Below the pieces are notes generated by a model. It did not search any database. It saw only the letters and a program-made list of their open reading frames with translations, and was not told the DNA's origin. The translations under genes and the position numbers were made by a program. A stretch of DNA of 64,000 nucleotides from Parabacteroides sp. (GTDB lineage Bacteria; Bacteroidota; Bacteroidia; Bacteroidales; Tannerellaceae): positions 62,001-126,000 of the forward strand of contig DXVO01000024.1 of NCBI GenBank assembly GCA_019417325.1, written 5' to 3'. This document shows positions 33,859 to 43,890 of the stretch, one piece after another; within the stretch, counting starts at the first letter, position 1; each line of letters begins with the position of its first letter.

Positions 33859-35811
33859 TTAATTACTTTTCTGCCAGCTATTCAACTGGTCCTCTATTTC
33901 ATTCTTTAAAAGCGCTGCAAAGGTAGTAATTTTCATCGAACCTTTATCACCTTCACCCTGTTTTCTTACAGAAATTTCATTATTTTCTGCCTCTTTCTCA
34001 CCTACGATGAGCATATAAGGGATACGCTTCAATTCTGTGTCACGGATTTTACGTCCAATCTTCTCGTTACGATCATCAACTACCACACTTAGATCATCCG
34101 CTTCAAGCTGACGTTTTACTTCATAAGCATATTCATTGAACTTTTCGCTGATAGGCAGAATTGCTACCTGATCAGGAGTCAACCATAACGGGAACTTACC
34201 ACCTGTATGCTCAATCAATACGGCAACAAAACGTTCCATAGAGCCGAACGGTGCACGGTGAATCATAACAGGACGGTGCTTCTTATTGTCTTCTCCTGTA
34301 TATTCCAGTTCAAAGCGTTCCGGCAGGTTATAATCTACCTGGATAGTACCCAATTGCCAACGGCGTCCGATAGCATCCTTTACCATGAAATCCAACTTAG
34401 GACCATAGAATGCTGCTTCACCGTATTCTACCTTCGCTTTCAGACCTTTTTCCTGACATGCTTCGATAATAGCAGTTTCTGCCTTTTCCCAATTTTCATC
34501 GGAACCAATATATTTATCACGGTTCACCTTATCACGTAAAGAGATCTGAGCTTCAAAATTTTCGAAATCAAGAGCCTTAAAGATGATAAAGATAATATCC
34601 ATTACTTTCAGGAATTCATCTTTCAACTGGTCCGGACGACAGAACAAGTGTGCATCATCCTGCGTAAAACCACGAACCCTTGTCAGACCGTGTAATTCAC
34701 CACTCTGTTCATAACGGTATACTGTTCCGAACTCTGCAAAACGAAGAGGCAGGTCTTTGTATGAACGTGGGAATGCCTTGAATATCTCACAGTGGTGAGG
34801 ACAGTTCATTGGTTTTAACAAAAATTCTTCACCTTCTTGCGGAGTATGAATCGGCTGGAAAGAGTCTTTTCCGTATTTCGCATAGTGTCCTGATGTCACA
34901 TACAGTTGCTTGCCTCCGATATGCGGAGTCATTACCTGCTGGTAGCCATATTTCTTTTGGATACGTTTCAGGAAATCTTCCAGTTTCAGGCGAAGCTGCG
35001 TACCACGTGGCAACCATAACGGAAGCCCAGCTCCTACAGCTGTTGAGAATGTAAACAATTCCAGTTCTTTGCCTACTTTACGATGGTCACGTTTTTTTGC
35101 TTCTTCCATTAATGTCAGATATTCATCCAACATCTTTTTCTTCGGGAAGGTAATACCATACAAACGAACCAACTGTTTACGTTTTTCGTCTCCACGCCAG
35201 TAAGCACCGGCTACGCTTAATATTTTAACTGCTTTCAGATAAGAAGTATTCGGCAAGTGAGGTCCACGGCACAGGTCTGTAAATGAGCCTTGTGTATAAG
35301 TGGTAATATGTCCGTCTTCCAATTCGCTGATAAGCTCGGTTTTGTACTCCTCGCCTCTTTCGCCAAACATTTTCATAGCATCAGCCTTTGAAATACTCTG
35401 ACGTTTGATTTCTTCCTTCTTTGCTACCAACTCCAACATTTTAGCTTCGATAGCAGCGAAATCACTTTCTTTAATAACTGTATCCCCCGGGTCTACATCA
35501 TAGTAGAAACCGTTCTCGATAGCCGGTCCGATACCGAATTTAATACCAGGATAAAGTTCCTGCAAAGCTTCTGCCATCAGGTGGGCACTGGAGTGCCAGA
35601 ATGCATGTTTACCTTCCTCGTCTTCCCACTTGAAAAGTTTGACAGCAGCATCCTGATTGATAGGACGGCTAAGGTCCCAGATTTCACCATTCACACTTGC
35701 AGCCAGAACTTCCTGTGCCAGACGGGAACTGATACTCTCTGCAATCTGCATCGCAGTCGTTCCTTCGGCATATTCTTTTACGGAATTATCCGGAAATGTA
35801 ATCTTTATCAT
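33859..35811 (-). CDS. thrS: Threonine--tRNA ligase
   Basis: 650 aa. A TGS domain (1-62) precedes the editing domain ([11 protein letters not shown] near residue 73 and the TDLCRGPHL segment), the class II core with [20 protein letters not shown] (motif 2) and [13 protein letters not shown] (motif 3), and the anticodon domain. Head of the translation operon; infC starts 37 bp after the stop. Confidence 0.97.
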   Translation of the reverse strand: MIKITFPDNSVKEYAEGTTAMQIAESISSRLAQEVLAASVNGEIWDLSRPINQDAAVKLFKWEDEEGKHAFWHSSAHLMAEALQELYPGIKFGIGPAIENGFYYDVDPGDTVIKESDFAAIEAKMLELVAKKEEIKRQSISKADAMKMFGERGEEYKTELISELEDGHITTYTQGSFTDLCRGPHLPNTSYLKAVKILSVAGAYWRGDEKRKQLVRLYGITFPKKKMLDEYLTLMEEAKKRDHRKVGKELELFTFSTAVGAGLPLWLPRGTQLRLKLEDFLKRIQKKYGYQQVMTPHIGGKQLYVTSGHYAKYGKDSFQPIHTPQEGEEFLLKPMNCPHHCEIFKAFPRSYKDLPLRFAEFGTVYRYEQSGELHGLTRVRGFTQDDAHLFCRPDQLKDEFLKVMDIIFIIFKALDFENFEAQISLRDKVNRDKYIGSDENWEKAETAIIEACQEKGLKAKVEYGEAAFYGPKLDFMVKDAIGRRWQLGTIQVDYNLPERFELEYTGEDNKKHRPVMIHRAPFGSMERFVAVLIEHTGGKFPLWLTPDQVAILPISEKFNEYAYEVKRQLEADDLSVVVDDRNEKIGRKIRDTELKRIPYMLIVGEKEAENNEISVRKQGEGDKGSMKITTFAALLKNEIEDQLNSWQKSN

Positions 35812-35845
35812 AATCTGTTCACTATAAAATCTTAATAATAGGTTG

Positions 35846-35853
35846 CAAATTTA
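35846..35853 (-). promoter_or_regulatory. -7 element (TAAATTTG) for thrS
   Basis: A consensus match on the minus strand, about 35 bp before the thrS ATG. Confidence 0.5.
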
Positions 35854-35892
35854 GCATTCTTTTTTAGAAATAGAGATATATTGAAAAAAAAG

Positions 35893-35966
35893 ATATATGT
35901 TTCGAATTCAAAAGATATACCCTTTAAAGTCAAAACATACATCTTTTAAATCCGAAACATATATGA
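35893..35966. repeat. 22-bp unit repeat forming a 27-bp-arm inverted repeat
   Basis: The outer 12 bp are perfect (ATATATGTTTCG / CGAAACATATAT), and the arms continue to about 27 bp with three mismatches around a CCCTTTAAAG-type loop. It belongs to the same family as 23731-23814. Lying between the TPR gene stop and the thrS promoter, it could fold in RNA and block readthrough. Confidence 0.55.
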
Positions 35967-36008
35967 ATTGTTTTCAAAAATACACACTTTTTTCCTATAG
36001 ATCGATTA

Positions 36009-38120
36009 TCAATTAGAAGTAGTCATACGTTTGATGATACTATAGGCATTGATAATCCCCAGTTCTCCGGCTTTACTCAAATCGGCTATACCCCGATTGG
36101 CATCCCCCAAAGATAAGCGTGCCAGCCCACGGTTGAAATAAGCTTCTGCAAATTCAGGATCACGCTGGATAGCTTCATTATAATCGAGAATTGCAGCTCT
36201 GAAATCCCGTTGTGCACAACGCAGGTTTCCACGGTTGAAATAAGCATACACAAAGCCAGGATTCAGTTTGATTACCATATCATAATCCCGGGTTATCATT
36301 TCGTGCTCGTAAGCTCGCTTATTGTCTTTTACCTGGGCTGTCGCCTGATTATTTACAACAGAGGGAGAAGTCTTGCCTATAGTCAGATTCATACTCAGGT
36401 TCGACAAATCATTTTCCATGCTGGTTGCCTGCGACTGCTCGTAATCCAATTGTTTATAACGCACTACAGCCCGGTTGAAATAGGCCATTGCGAAGTCTGA
36501 ATTTAACTCAATGGCTTTTGAATAATCCTTAATAGCCTCTGCAAAGTCCTGAACTAACATAAAGTCGATCGCACGCCCGAAATAAGCATCTGCATTCTTC
36601 GGATCGGCTTCTATCTTTGCCGAGAAATTATCAATAGAAGCGAAATGGACTGCCACCTGATCTTCTGTCAAGGCAGCTTCTTCATTTGTAATTCGCAACT
36701 TATGCGACAAAAACATACGACGGTTAAACTCTTCTACGGTCTTGTCATAGTAAACCAGTTTCTTAACCGGATCCAGCTTTTCATAATAGGTCAGGATAAA
36801 CTGCGGCTCAAGGTCTACACGGACATTACGATCCTGTACACGTCCGCGGAATTCATTCTGGTATTTACTCTTACGTTCCTCTTCTTTATCGTAGACCACC
36901 AGACGGTTGAATTTATCGATATTCTTATCGGATTGTTCACGGGTTTTATCTTCCTTGTTTTGTCCAGATGATGAGTTAGCTCCCGAAGCAGAGGCCGTAG
37001 CATTTCCGGTCTTCCCGCTTTCACGCTCTTTTCGCATCTCTTGTTCCATATTGTAGGCTGTCCAGTAATCACGGTCGGCTCCGGCTTCATCACGCATTTT
37101 ACGTTTGGCATCGGCACGGCTGTAATATCCGGGAATAAAACGGGGATATTGAGTAAGCACTACATTATAATCGGCAACAGCCCCCTGAAAGTCTCCGGTT
37201 TCAAAACGGAGCAGGGCACGGTTATAATATGCCATGTAGTTGTCCGGTTCGAGTTGCAATACTACATCGAAGTCCTCAATTGCACGGTTGTTGTCACCAA
37301 CTTGTGCACGAAGCAAACCACGGTTAAAACGAGCTATCAAGTTCTGGCTATCCATACTGACTACCTGGTCATAATCTGCCATTGCACCACGCAGGTCATT
37401 CATCTGGAAACGGACTAAACCACGGTTGATATAAAAACCACTCTCACGGGTATTCAGGTGAATGGCTTCATTCAAATCAGATAAAGCCCCTTGCAAGTTG
37501 TTCATCTGGTATAACAGAATCGCACGGTTACCGTAAGCAGGAGCATAATAAGGGTCTATACTGATAGCCTTATCATAATCGGCAAGCGCTTTTACCGTGT
37601 CACCTTCTTCCGTATACATGGCTCCACGTGTCAGATAACTCATCGAATATTTAGGGTGTGCTGCCAATAAGACATCAAATGCCTTTTCCGCACCTTTATA
37701 ATCTTTCTTTTGAATATAAGCGACCGCTTTGTTAACCAGCATCTGCCGGTCTTCCGGTTTAAACTCCAATCCTTTCTGATAATCAGCAATAGCTTCTTCA
37801 TATTTCTCCTGGCTCTGCCGCGCTATCCCACGAGCATAATACGCCTGTACTAAAAAAGGGTTTCGCTGAAGGCATAATGAACAGTCTTCCTCGGCGCCCT
37901 TGAAATCATCCAGGTTTATTTTCGCTACTGCACGATAAAAATAAGGTTCCGCCAACCAGGGTTTCGATTTGATAACCTGGTTAAAATATTGAATGGAAAG
38001 AACATAATCTTCGAAGTACAAAGCATTACGCCCTATCGCCAGCACACGATCCGTATTAATCTGTGCAAATAAAGAGAATGAAGATATCGCTAAAAACAGC
38101 GTGAAAAGTATTTTTTTCAT
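36009..38120 (-). CDS. Exported tetratricopeptide-repeat protein
   Basis: 703 aa with a signal peptide (MKKILFTLFLAISSFSLFAQ). About ten TPR units lie in residues 22-370, each marked by YYNRALLRF, AYGNRAILLY or similar and DYDKAI-type endings. A disordered Ser/Asn/Lys-rich stretch follows (about 372-420), then a non-TPR segment and at least three more TPRs to the C-terminus. Such proteins act as periplasmic or outer-membrane scaffolds; no partner is encoded beside it. Confidence 0.87.
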   Translation of the reverse strand: MKKILFTLFLAISSFSLFAQINTDRVLAIGRNALYFEDYVLSIQYFNQVIKSKPWLAEPYFYRAVAKINLDDFKGAEEDCSLCLQRNPFLVQAYYARGIARQSQEKYEEAIADYQKGLEFKPEDRQMLVNKAVAYIQKKDYKGAEKAFDVLLAAHPKYSMSYLTRGAMYTEEGDTVKALADYDKAISIDPYYAPAYGNRAILLYQMNNLQGALSDLNEAIHLNTRESGFYINRGLVRFQMNDLRGAMADYDQVVSMDSQNLIARFNRGLLRAQVGDNNRAIEDFDVVLQLEPDNYMAYYNRALLRFETGDFQGAVADYNVVLTQYPRFIPGYYSRADAKRKMRDEAGADRDYWTAYNMEQEMRKERESGKTGNATASASGANSSSGQNKEDKTREQSDKNIDKFNRLVVYDKEEERKSKYQNEFRGRVQDRNVRVDLEPQFILTYYEKLDPVKKLVYYDKTVEEFNRRMFLSHKLRITNEEAALTEDQVAVHFASIDNFSAKIEADPKNADAYFGRAIDFMLVQDFAEAIKDYSKAIELNSDFAMAYFNRAVVRYKQLDYEQSQATSMENDLSNLSMNLTIGKTSPSVVNNQATAQVKDNKRAYEHEMITRDYDMVIKLNPGFVYAYFNRGNLRCAQRDFRAAILDYNEAIQRDPEFAEAYFNRGLARLSLGDANRGIADLSKAGELGIINAYSIIKRMTTSN

Positions 38121-38175
38121 CTGATCATCTTAATCGTTTAAAAAGCAGTACTTATAGTTCCTTGCTTCCGACCGA

Positions 38176-38183
38176 CAAAAATA
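38176..38183 (-). promoter_or_regulatory. -7 element (TATTTTTG) for the TPR gene
   Basis: A TAnnTTTG match on the minus strand, about 56 bp upstream of the ATG. Confidence 0.4.
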
Positions 38184-38242
38184 AACATTTAACCGGGAAA
38201 TGAAAATAAGAAATAGTGAAAATATCCTTAGAGTCCTTTCTG

Positions 38243-39370
38243 CTACCGGGACAAACTCTTTTTCTTTTGCTTCCATTTACGAATCCAGAGGTAATATCCG
38301 GTCAATGGCAAAGTTGCTCCCAGCAATGCTGCAATAAAACTTAATATGCGGGTAACCATCCCACCCCAACTCCCTACATGTACGGAATATATCCATCCAC
38401 GGATTTTCCCGGCACGGTCGGTTTCTTTATATAAGATTTCTTCAGTAATCTTACCATTACGCAGATTAAATATATAACGGTCGGAAGCACGCTGGTTACC
38501 GAAGCCATCAAAAAAGACATTGGCAGAGCCATAAGATATGGTTATTTGTTTATTTCCGGGATTACGTTCTTTCAACTCTTCATAAATTCCTTGCCAATGG
38601 GAGAATACAGCAGAAGTTTTTCCTTTATCTCCTCCCCTTCCATGAGTTTGTTTAGACACAGAACCAGGTCCGGGAACTTTATGCACTTCCGCTCCAAATA
38701 CTTTATAGAAACCAGTTCGATACCATGAGAAAGACCATGTTAATCCGGTAAGCGCCATAGCCAAAAGTAAAAGAAGTGTATAGATTCCTCCTGCTACATG
38801 CAAATCGTACCAGAACCTCCGTAAGCCTTTATCTGTTGCTATCTTCAAACTATTCTTCAGTGCCTTACGTGTACGAGGCCACCAGATAAATACCCCCGTC
38901 AACAATACGAATACAAACATCAAAGTACTGATGCCAACGATCAACTTCCCAATGGAAATACTTCCATCCTGCTTCACTCCGTCAAGTAGCCAGCGATGAA
39001 GTTTAAACATAAAAGTAAAGAAAGGGTTTCGTTCATATTGTCCTTTTATCTCCCCTGTATATTGGTCTACATAAATTGACGAATGGCGGGGCTTTGAAAG
39101 ACCGATCTGGTAAGTCCGTTCCGGCTTGGAGAAAATCGTTACTCCCGTTACCGACACACCTTCAGGCAAAGTTTCTGTAACCTTTTCAAGTAATTTTCCG
39201 ATAGGTAACGGAGGCGATTCGACAGACTTTACATAATACAAATCGTGGTCGCACAGCTCTATCACTTCTTTTTCGAATACCAACAAAGCACCCGAAAAGC
39301 AAATAAGGGAAATTATTAATCCGAATGGGACGGAAAGCCACAAATGTATTTTACGAAATAGAGTTTTCAT
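38243..39370 (-). CDS. xusC: PepSY-domain inner-membrane protein, XusC-like ferrisiderophore reductase
   Basis: 375 aa from ATG 39370 (MKTLFRKIHLWLSVPFG). A longer frame from 39406 was rejected because it would run through the terminator of the upstream gene. Four membrane helices are seen (about 8-32, 140-162, 190-214, 338-362), with PepSY-type periplasmic loops (QYTGEIKGQY; FDGFGNQRASDRYIFNLRNG) and helix-borne His residues that may bind haem. In B. thetaiotaomicron the matching protein is part of the XusABC xenosiderophore system, probably releasing iron by reduction. Last gene of the xusA-xusB-xusC order. Confidence 0.78.
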   Translation of the reverse strand: MKTLFRKIHLWLSVPFGLIISLICFSGALLVFEKEVIELCDHDLYYVKSVESPPLPIGKLLEKVTETLPEGVSVTGVTIFSKPERTYQIGLSKPRHSSIYVDQYTGEIKGQYERNPFFTFMFKLHRWLLDGVKQDGSISIGKLIVGISTLMFVFVLLTGVFIWWPRTRKALKNSLKIATDKGLRRFWYDLHVAGGIYTLLLLLAMALTGLTWSFSWYRTGFYKVFGAEVHKVPGPGSVSKQTHGRGGDKGKTSAVFSHWQGIYEELKERNPGNKQITISYGSANVFFDGFGNQRASDRYIFNLRNGKITEEILYKETDRAGKIRGWIYSVHVGSWGGMVTRILSFIAALLGATLPLTGYYLWIRKWKQKKKSLSR

Positions 39371-39389
39371 TGAAAATGGAATTTCATAG

Positions 39390-39418
39390 AAAAAGGCTGC
39401 CTGCATAACAGCCTTTTT
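39390..39418 (-). terminator. Hairpin between the xusB-like and xusC-like genes
   Basis: Stem AAAAAGGCTG / CAGCCTTTTT with a 9-nt loop. It has terminator form on the minus strand and sits between two genes that should be co-expressed, so it may lower xusC expression rather than end the transcript. Confidence 0.7.
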
Positions 39419-39438
39419 CTCTTATAAAATATATCTTC

Positions 39439-40827
39439 TTAATTACTTGATTTTAATATCCCCACAGCGCTAACTGATTCTGCTTTTACCGTTAAGCCCT
39501 TAACAGCAGTGGCAGTCTTCGGATCTATCTTATAAATAGCCGGATCACCTTCTGTTGTCACGACCGACACATAAGCCATACCGTTCTCACAAAACGGTGC
39601 ACTGCCGAATGAAGAGATAACATCAACCGCAGGCAATCCTGTCACATAATTAAAAGACTTATCTTCACCTTTATAAATAGCCAAACGAGTAGTACCCTGA
39701 GCACGACCGTTCAACCCCTGGGTATACATTTGTAACAAGAAATAATCGCTCGTGATATGCCAGCAACGGTAAAGAGGCTGTCCTCCTGATGCCGATTCGA
39801 TATCAAAATAATAACCCGGGTCAAATTCCGTTGTATTTGCTTTAATACGGGCAACGCCTGACGGAAGCTTAGTCTGCTGGCGTTTATCAGTCTGTATTTT
39901 GGCATAACTTGGAGAGAAAACATAAATATCGCCATTATCAGCAGCCCAGATTGTTTGGTAATACTGAGAACGGTTACGCCCGCAGGCATAGCTGATTTTA
40001 TCGGTGCGCACCAAAGTAGGATTCTCAAAATTATCATCATTATAGATAGCAATCCAAGCTTCATCCGGATACTGTGTCCATTGTAATTCTCCTTTTTGAT
40101 AAGAGCTACTACTGCTACCACCATCTTCAGTCTTCACTAAATCCGGGTAAACCACATATTTGCCACCTTCTGCTTTTACCCCATATTTACTCAATCCCAT
40201 CGGGATTACAGCGGTATAAAGTTTACCATTTGCTTGAAGAATACCGGCGAAAGTAACATATTCACCATTACCGAGAAAGTTTTCTCCTCCGGGGATAACA
40301 GCAGAGCGTGTTGTCTCTGATTTGACATTCAGATAATTTATACCAAGGCCTTTAGCTATATTGCCTTCCGCATCCTGAGTTTCCGTATCCACTGACGAAC
40401 AGGTTATGATATTATCATTATATATACCATAGGTCGTAAAACGAGTGATATTATACTCATTGGGGCGTGCCACCACTTTCCCACTGGCATTCATCACATA
40501 GGAAGTCGTAACCCCTGCATTTCCCTGATTATATTGTAAACGGTAAAGATACTCGTTACCATAAAAAAGCCACGTTGTTCCGGTTGCCGTTTCCAGCCCA
40601 TCCCCCTGGGTAGTCACACTTCCTTCATCAAGGCTTTCCGAAGTAAGCAAGTAGTTTGCTTTTCCGGCAGCAGCAGAGATAACGTAACCTGATACGGTAT
40701 CTGCCGGTTTTTCATCATCCGGAGAAGGTATCGGATCTTTTTTTTCATCACCACACGAGGAAAGGATACTTCCAATCAAAAGGATTACAGCGAATCCCCA
40801 ATTCCATGAATTTTTCTTCATATTCAT
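39439..40827 (-). CDS. xusB: DUF4374 lipoprotein, XusB-like siderophore-binding protein
   Basis: 462 aa. The lipobox LSSC (about residue 25) is followed by an acidic [15 protein letters not shown] linker suited to surface export, then a propeller-like DUF4374 body ([23 protein letters not shown] at its start). The B. thetaiotaomicron homologue XusB binds ferric enterobactin at the cell surface. Position between the TonB receptor and the PepSY gene matches that locus. The start may be Met1 (40827) or Met3 (40821). Confidence 0.82.
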   Translation of the reverse strand: MNMKKNSWNWGFAVILLIGSILSSCGDEKKDPIPSPDDEKPADTVSGYVISAAAGKANYLLTSESLDEGSVTTQGDGLETATGTTWLFYGNEYLYRLQYNQGNAGVTTSYVMNASGKVVARPNEYNITRFTTYGIYNDNIITCSSVDTETQDAEGNIAKGLGINYLNVKSETTRSAVIPGGENFLGNGEYVTFAGILQANGKLYTAVIPMGLSKYGVKAEGGKYVVYPDLVKTEDGGSSSSSYQKGELQWTQYPDEAWIAIYNDDNFENPTLVRTDKISYACGRNRSQYYQTIWAADNGDIYVFSPSYAKIQTDKRQQTKLPSGVARIKANTTEFDPGYYFDIESASGGQPLYRCWHITSDYFLLQMYTQGLNGRAQGTTRLAIYKGEDKSFNYVTGLPAVDVISSFGSAPFCENGMAYVSVVTTEGDPAIYKIDPKTATAVKGLTVKAESVSAVGILKSSN

Positions 40828-40861
40828 TCTTTTTTATACGAATTGTTTTTATAATTATTCT

Positions 40862-40881
40862 GCCGATAAAAGATTATCGGC
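40862..40881 (-). promoter_or_regulatory. Intercistronic hairpin between xusA and xusB
   Basis: A perfect 8-bp stem GCCGATAA / TTATCGGC with a 4-nt loop, in the 63-bp gap. It may protect or process the message so the two proteins are made in different amounts. Confidence 0.45.
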
Positions 40882-40890
40882 TTTAAGTAT

Positions 40891-43296
40891 TTAATCTCCA
40901 AAATAGACTCTCACTTTACCATAGAAAGCACGCCCTGCTTTCTGCAAACTGAAATTATCATACAAATTCTCGTTCAACAGATTACGGCACTCAAAGGATA
41001 TATTGTAACGCCCTCCTTTTATACTATAAGACAGGCTCAGGTTATGAGAAAACTGTGTCGGTACCCTGTCTTTCGATGAAGACGAGCCGAGATTCTCCGA
41101 ATAAAGCGGAAAACTATGCATATACAGATTATCATAAGTAACAGTAAGAAAATTTCCTTTTTGCAAACAATTACGCCAATAAAATGATACATCTGAATTG
41201 GCAAACATATACGGTTGGTTGGGTATGCGTGCCCCATAAGTCAGGCTTTCCTGCTCGCTCCCTTCAGAAACCGTTTTCACGTTATCGCGAACATCCATAC
41301 GAGTGAAGTTACCCCCCAGGCTTATCCAATGTGAATAAGTATAACGTACTGAAATTGTATACCCTTTCGTTTTTACACGTCCATGGTTTTCGTAAGACGC
41401 ATACGTTTTATTACCACTGTAAGTTCCGATACGGCGTTGGATATAATCTGCCGTATTCCGGTAAATCAGTCCTCCCTCAAGATAAACGCCATGAACATTG
41501 AATTTACGGTCGTAGCTCAGGTTTAAATTTACATTGTCGCTCTTTTCCGGTTTCAAACCGATTTGTCCCAACTCCAGGTCTTCATCACCAAAAAGCTCTT
41601 CATTAGTCGGTAAACGATATGCCTTCTCATAAGAGAGTTTGACTTGTACCCCATTTAATGGAAAATAAGTACCGGCTGCTCCATATCCCAATGTGCTTGC
41701 GGTGTTGGTTGTACGGACATAACTATCTGTACCGCTACTGGAAGTAGAGACAGGTCCAGAATTGAACTGGTTATAATATTTCCCGAAAACTGAAAGATTC
41801 CATTTATCTACAGGCATCAAACGGTATGAAAGCCCGGTAATATTTTTGCGTGTTTCTTTAGAAATGGCTTCCGCTTCGGTAGAATTTCCGGATGAAGCCG
41901 CCGATGAAGTATTTTTACGGTTAAAGGAATTAAATACATGATTCAAAGTTAAGGTATGTGCCTTTCCTATACGATAGTTTGCAGTCAAGGTGGCATTCCA
42001 ATTATTATTATCATATTTTGAATCCTGATAAGCCTGCTCCCCCAACTGTCCGCTCTGGTACTTTTTCTGTCCGAGCCAATTGTACCGATACGCAGAAGTA
42101 TCTATATTCTGAGTTATATTATCATTATAATTGGCAGTCAGACTTACATCCAATCCTTTTGTAAAGAAATTATGCTTACGGTACTCAAGGGAAGGCATCA
42201 ACGAATATCCCTTACGATGCTTTTTCCCAAAAACAACTTTCTGAATAACCCCGGTCTGTATTTCTTTATAAAAACGGGAATAAGTAAAACCCAACATCAA
42301 ACGATCTGCCCATGATTTATCTGTAAAACCTATCTTTCCCATAACAGCTTCATTATGGTAGGTATCGTTGAAACGTTTCACATGCTCTATCAAAGTAGAA
42401 TTCAGGCTAGTCGTCCCATCTTCATTAAAATGCTCCACCGGAGTATCTACATAATAATCGTTGTCCGAATAGTTCTGGAATGCATTGATTTCATAAGTCA
42501 ACCCATTTTTTAATGTTTGTCCGAAATTAACATATGATTTATGAGTATTGAATGAACCGTATGAATAAGAAGCATCCAAAAACCATTTCCGCCTTTTCTT
42601 ATTTGTGACAATATTAATGACTCCTCCTAAGGCATCCGTACCAAAGCCTACCGGAACAACTCCTTTATATACTTCAATACGTTCGGCAAAGTTTACCGGG
42701 ATATTATTCAAACTAAACGAGCTACCGACTCCTTCCTGCGGAACCCCATCAATAAATATCTTGATATGTTTTCCACTAAAACCGTCCATTATAAATTGCA
42801 TATCAGAGCCTACACCACCCGATTCTCTCAGCTTCAATCCCGGTGTCTGAGCTAATGCTTCGCTTAGGTTTTGGGTTGTATTGTGTAAGCCTTTAGCATC
42901 GACGGCTATTGCATTGAATGCAGATTTCTTTACACGGCTTACGCCGCTTGAGACAATAACCACCTCGTCCAATTCGGTAGCCTGGGGAGTAATTATTATA
43001 TTTACCTTAATCCGGTCGCCCTCTATAAGCTTTACCTGTTTTTCTACTGTTTTATATCCGATAGCGGATACAATTAAAGTATAATCACCAGCCGGAGCTT
43101 TTAAATGATAGATACCTTCCGGATTGGTTGTACCGCCATAGTTGGTACCTTTCAGGTAGACAGTTGCAAAATCTACTATTTCTTTTTCTGTTGATAGAAT
43201 CTTACCGGAAATCATTCCCTTATCCTGGGAAAATACAGATATGGACAAGAATAATAGAACAAATAGAAATGGAATCTTAAAAGTTTTCGCTTTCAA
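40891..43296 (-). CDS. xusA: TonB-dependent receptor, XusA-like siderophore transporter
   Basis: 801 aa with a signal peptide (to ISVFSQ). Residues about 27-112 are a CarboxypepD_reg-like domain (GMISGKILSTEKEIVDFATV). The plug follows (about 115-225; PGLKLRESGGVGSDMQFIMD; VVPVGFGTDALGGVINIVT), then a 22-strand-type barrel that ends with an aromatic/acidic residue pattern (KVRVYFGD). The receptor length and its DUF4374 and PepSY partners match XusA, which imports enterobactin-like xenosiderophores, rather than a SusC glycan transporter; no SusD gene is present. Confidence 0.85.
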   Translation of the reverse strand: MKAKTFKIPFLFVLLFLSISVFSQDKGMISGKILSTEKEIVDFATVYLKGTNYGGTTNPEGIYHLKAPAGDYTLIVSAIGYKTVEKQVKLIEGDRIKVNIIITPQATELDEVVIVSSGVSRVKKSAFNAIAVDAKGLHNTTQNLSEALAQTPGLKLRESGGVGSDMQFIMDGFSGKHIKIFIDGVPQEGVGSSFSLNNIPVNFAERIEVYKGVVPVGFGTDALGGVINIVTNKKRRKWFLDASYSYGSFNTHKSYVNFGQTLKNGLTYEINAFQNYSDNDYYVDTPVEHFNEDGTTSLNSTLIEHVKRFNDTYHNEAVMGKIGFTDKSWADRLMLGFTYSRFYKEIQTGVIQKVVFGKKHRKGYSLMPSLEYRKHNFFTKGLDVSLTANYNDNITQNIDTSAYRYNWLGQKKYQSGQLGEQAYQDSKYDNNNWNATLTANYRIGKAHTLTLNHVFNSFNRKNTSSAASSGNSTEAEAISKETRKNITGLSYRLMPVDKWNLSVFGKYYNQFNSGPVSTSSSGTDSYVRTTNTASTLGYGAAGTYFPLNGVQVKLSYEKAYRLPTNEELFGDEDLELGQIGLKPEKSDNVNLNLSYDRKFNVHGVYLEGGLIYRNTADYIQRRIGTYSGNKTYASYENHGRVKTKGYTISVRYTYSHWISLGGNFTRMDVRDNVKTVSEGSEQESLTYGARIPNQPYMFANSDVSFYWRNCLQKGNFLTVTYDNLYMHSFPLYSENLGSSSSKDRVPTQFSHNLSLSYSIKGGRYNISFECRNLLNENLYDNFSLQKAGRAFYGKVRVYFGD

Positions 43297-43466
43297 TTTA
43301 TAAAGAGTTTTATATCGTTAGTAAAACGATGCAAAATTCTCTATAAATAGAAAGCGAACCAATCCCTATTAATAGGTAACCGATAATTGTATTTATAACG
43401 ATTTATAGGTAAATTCATTAAAAATGGATTGTTATAACTATAGAAACAGGTTCTTTCCATAAATAA
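43297..43466. other. Leader region of the xus-like operon
   Basis: AT-rich leader with a small hairpin ATCGTT-AGTAA-AACGAT (43314-43330) and a CGATAATTGTATTTATAACG stretch that loosely resembles a Fur box. Iron control is expected for such operons, but the site is not convincing from sequence alone. Confidence 0.3.
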
Positions 43467-43467
43467 A

Positions 43468-43512
43468 AAAGGTTGCGTTTATAAGCATAAAATATACTTT
43501 AACGCAACCTTT
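43468..43512 (-). terminator. Intrinsic terminator after the biotin carrier gene
   Basis: A perfect 12-bp stem AAAGGTTGCGTT / AACGCAACCTTT with a 21-nt loop, followed by T-rich sequence on the minus strand. Confidence 0.75.
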
Positions 43513-43534
43513 CTATTATATTATAAACCGCTTT

Positions 43535-43873
43535 TTACTTCGGTTCAATCTTAACCATCAGATGATCCTTCGGAATTTTATCACCTTCCTGTACATTCAA
43601 TTCAGTTACTACTCCTGCAACCGGAGCAACTACCCGATTAAACATTTTCATCGCCTGGTGAATCAAAAGCAGCTGACCGGCTTCAACTTCCTGTCCTGGC
43701 TTAACTTCCAACTTAACGATTGTGCCGGGAAGATGAGAAATCACATCACCGATAAAGGGCTTATGCCATATTTTACGGTTTTTATACTTTGTAGTCAGCA
43801 GTGTTTTATATTTACGTGCAGTTACTACAAAATCCACATATTCGTTATCTTTCTCTTTCTGTTCCATATTCAA
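43535..43873 (-). CDS. Biotin carboxyl carrier protein of an acyl-CoA carboxylase/decarboxylase
   Basis: 112 aa. The biotinyl domain (about 45-112) has HQAMKMFNRV with the acceptor Lys in AMKM; the usual residue before it is Glu (EAMKM), here Gln. The basic N-terminal segment replaces the Pro/Ala linker of longer carriers. It starts 17 bp after the carboxyltransferase stop and carries the carboxyl group for that enzyme. The biotin carboxylase or decarboxylase subunits must be elsewhere. Confidence 0.88.
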   Translation of the reverse strand: MNMEQKEKDNEYVDFVVTARKYKTLLTTKYKNRKIWHKPFIGDVISHLPGTIVKLEVKPGQEVEAGQLLLIHQAMKMFNRVVAPVAGVVTELNVQEGDKIPKDHLMVKIEPK

Positions 43874-43890
43874 AAATTTTACAGGGTTAA

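Noticed and set aside
43380..43410. Fur box in front of the xus-like operon
   Set aside because: The CGATAATTGTATTTATAACG stretch matches the Fur consensus poorly; iron control is expected from function but not shown.
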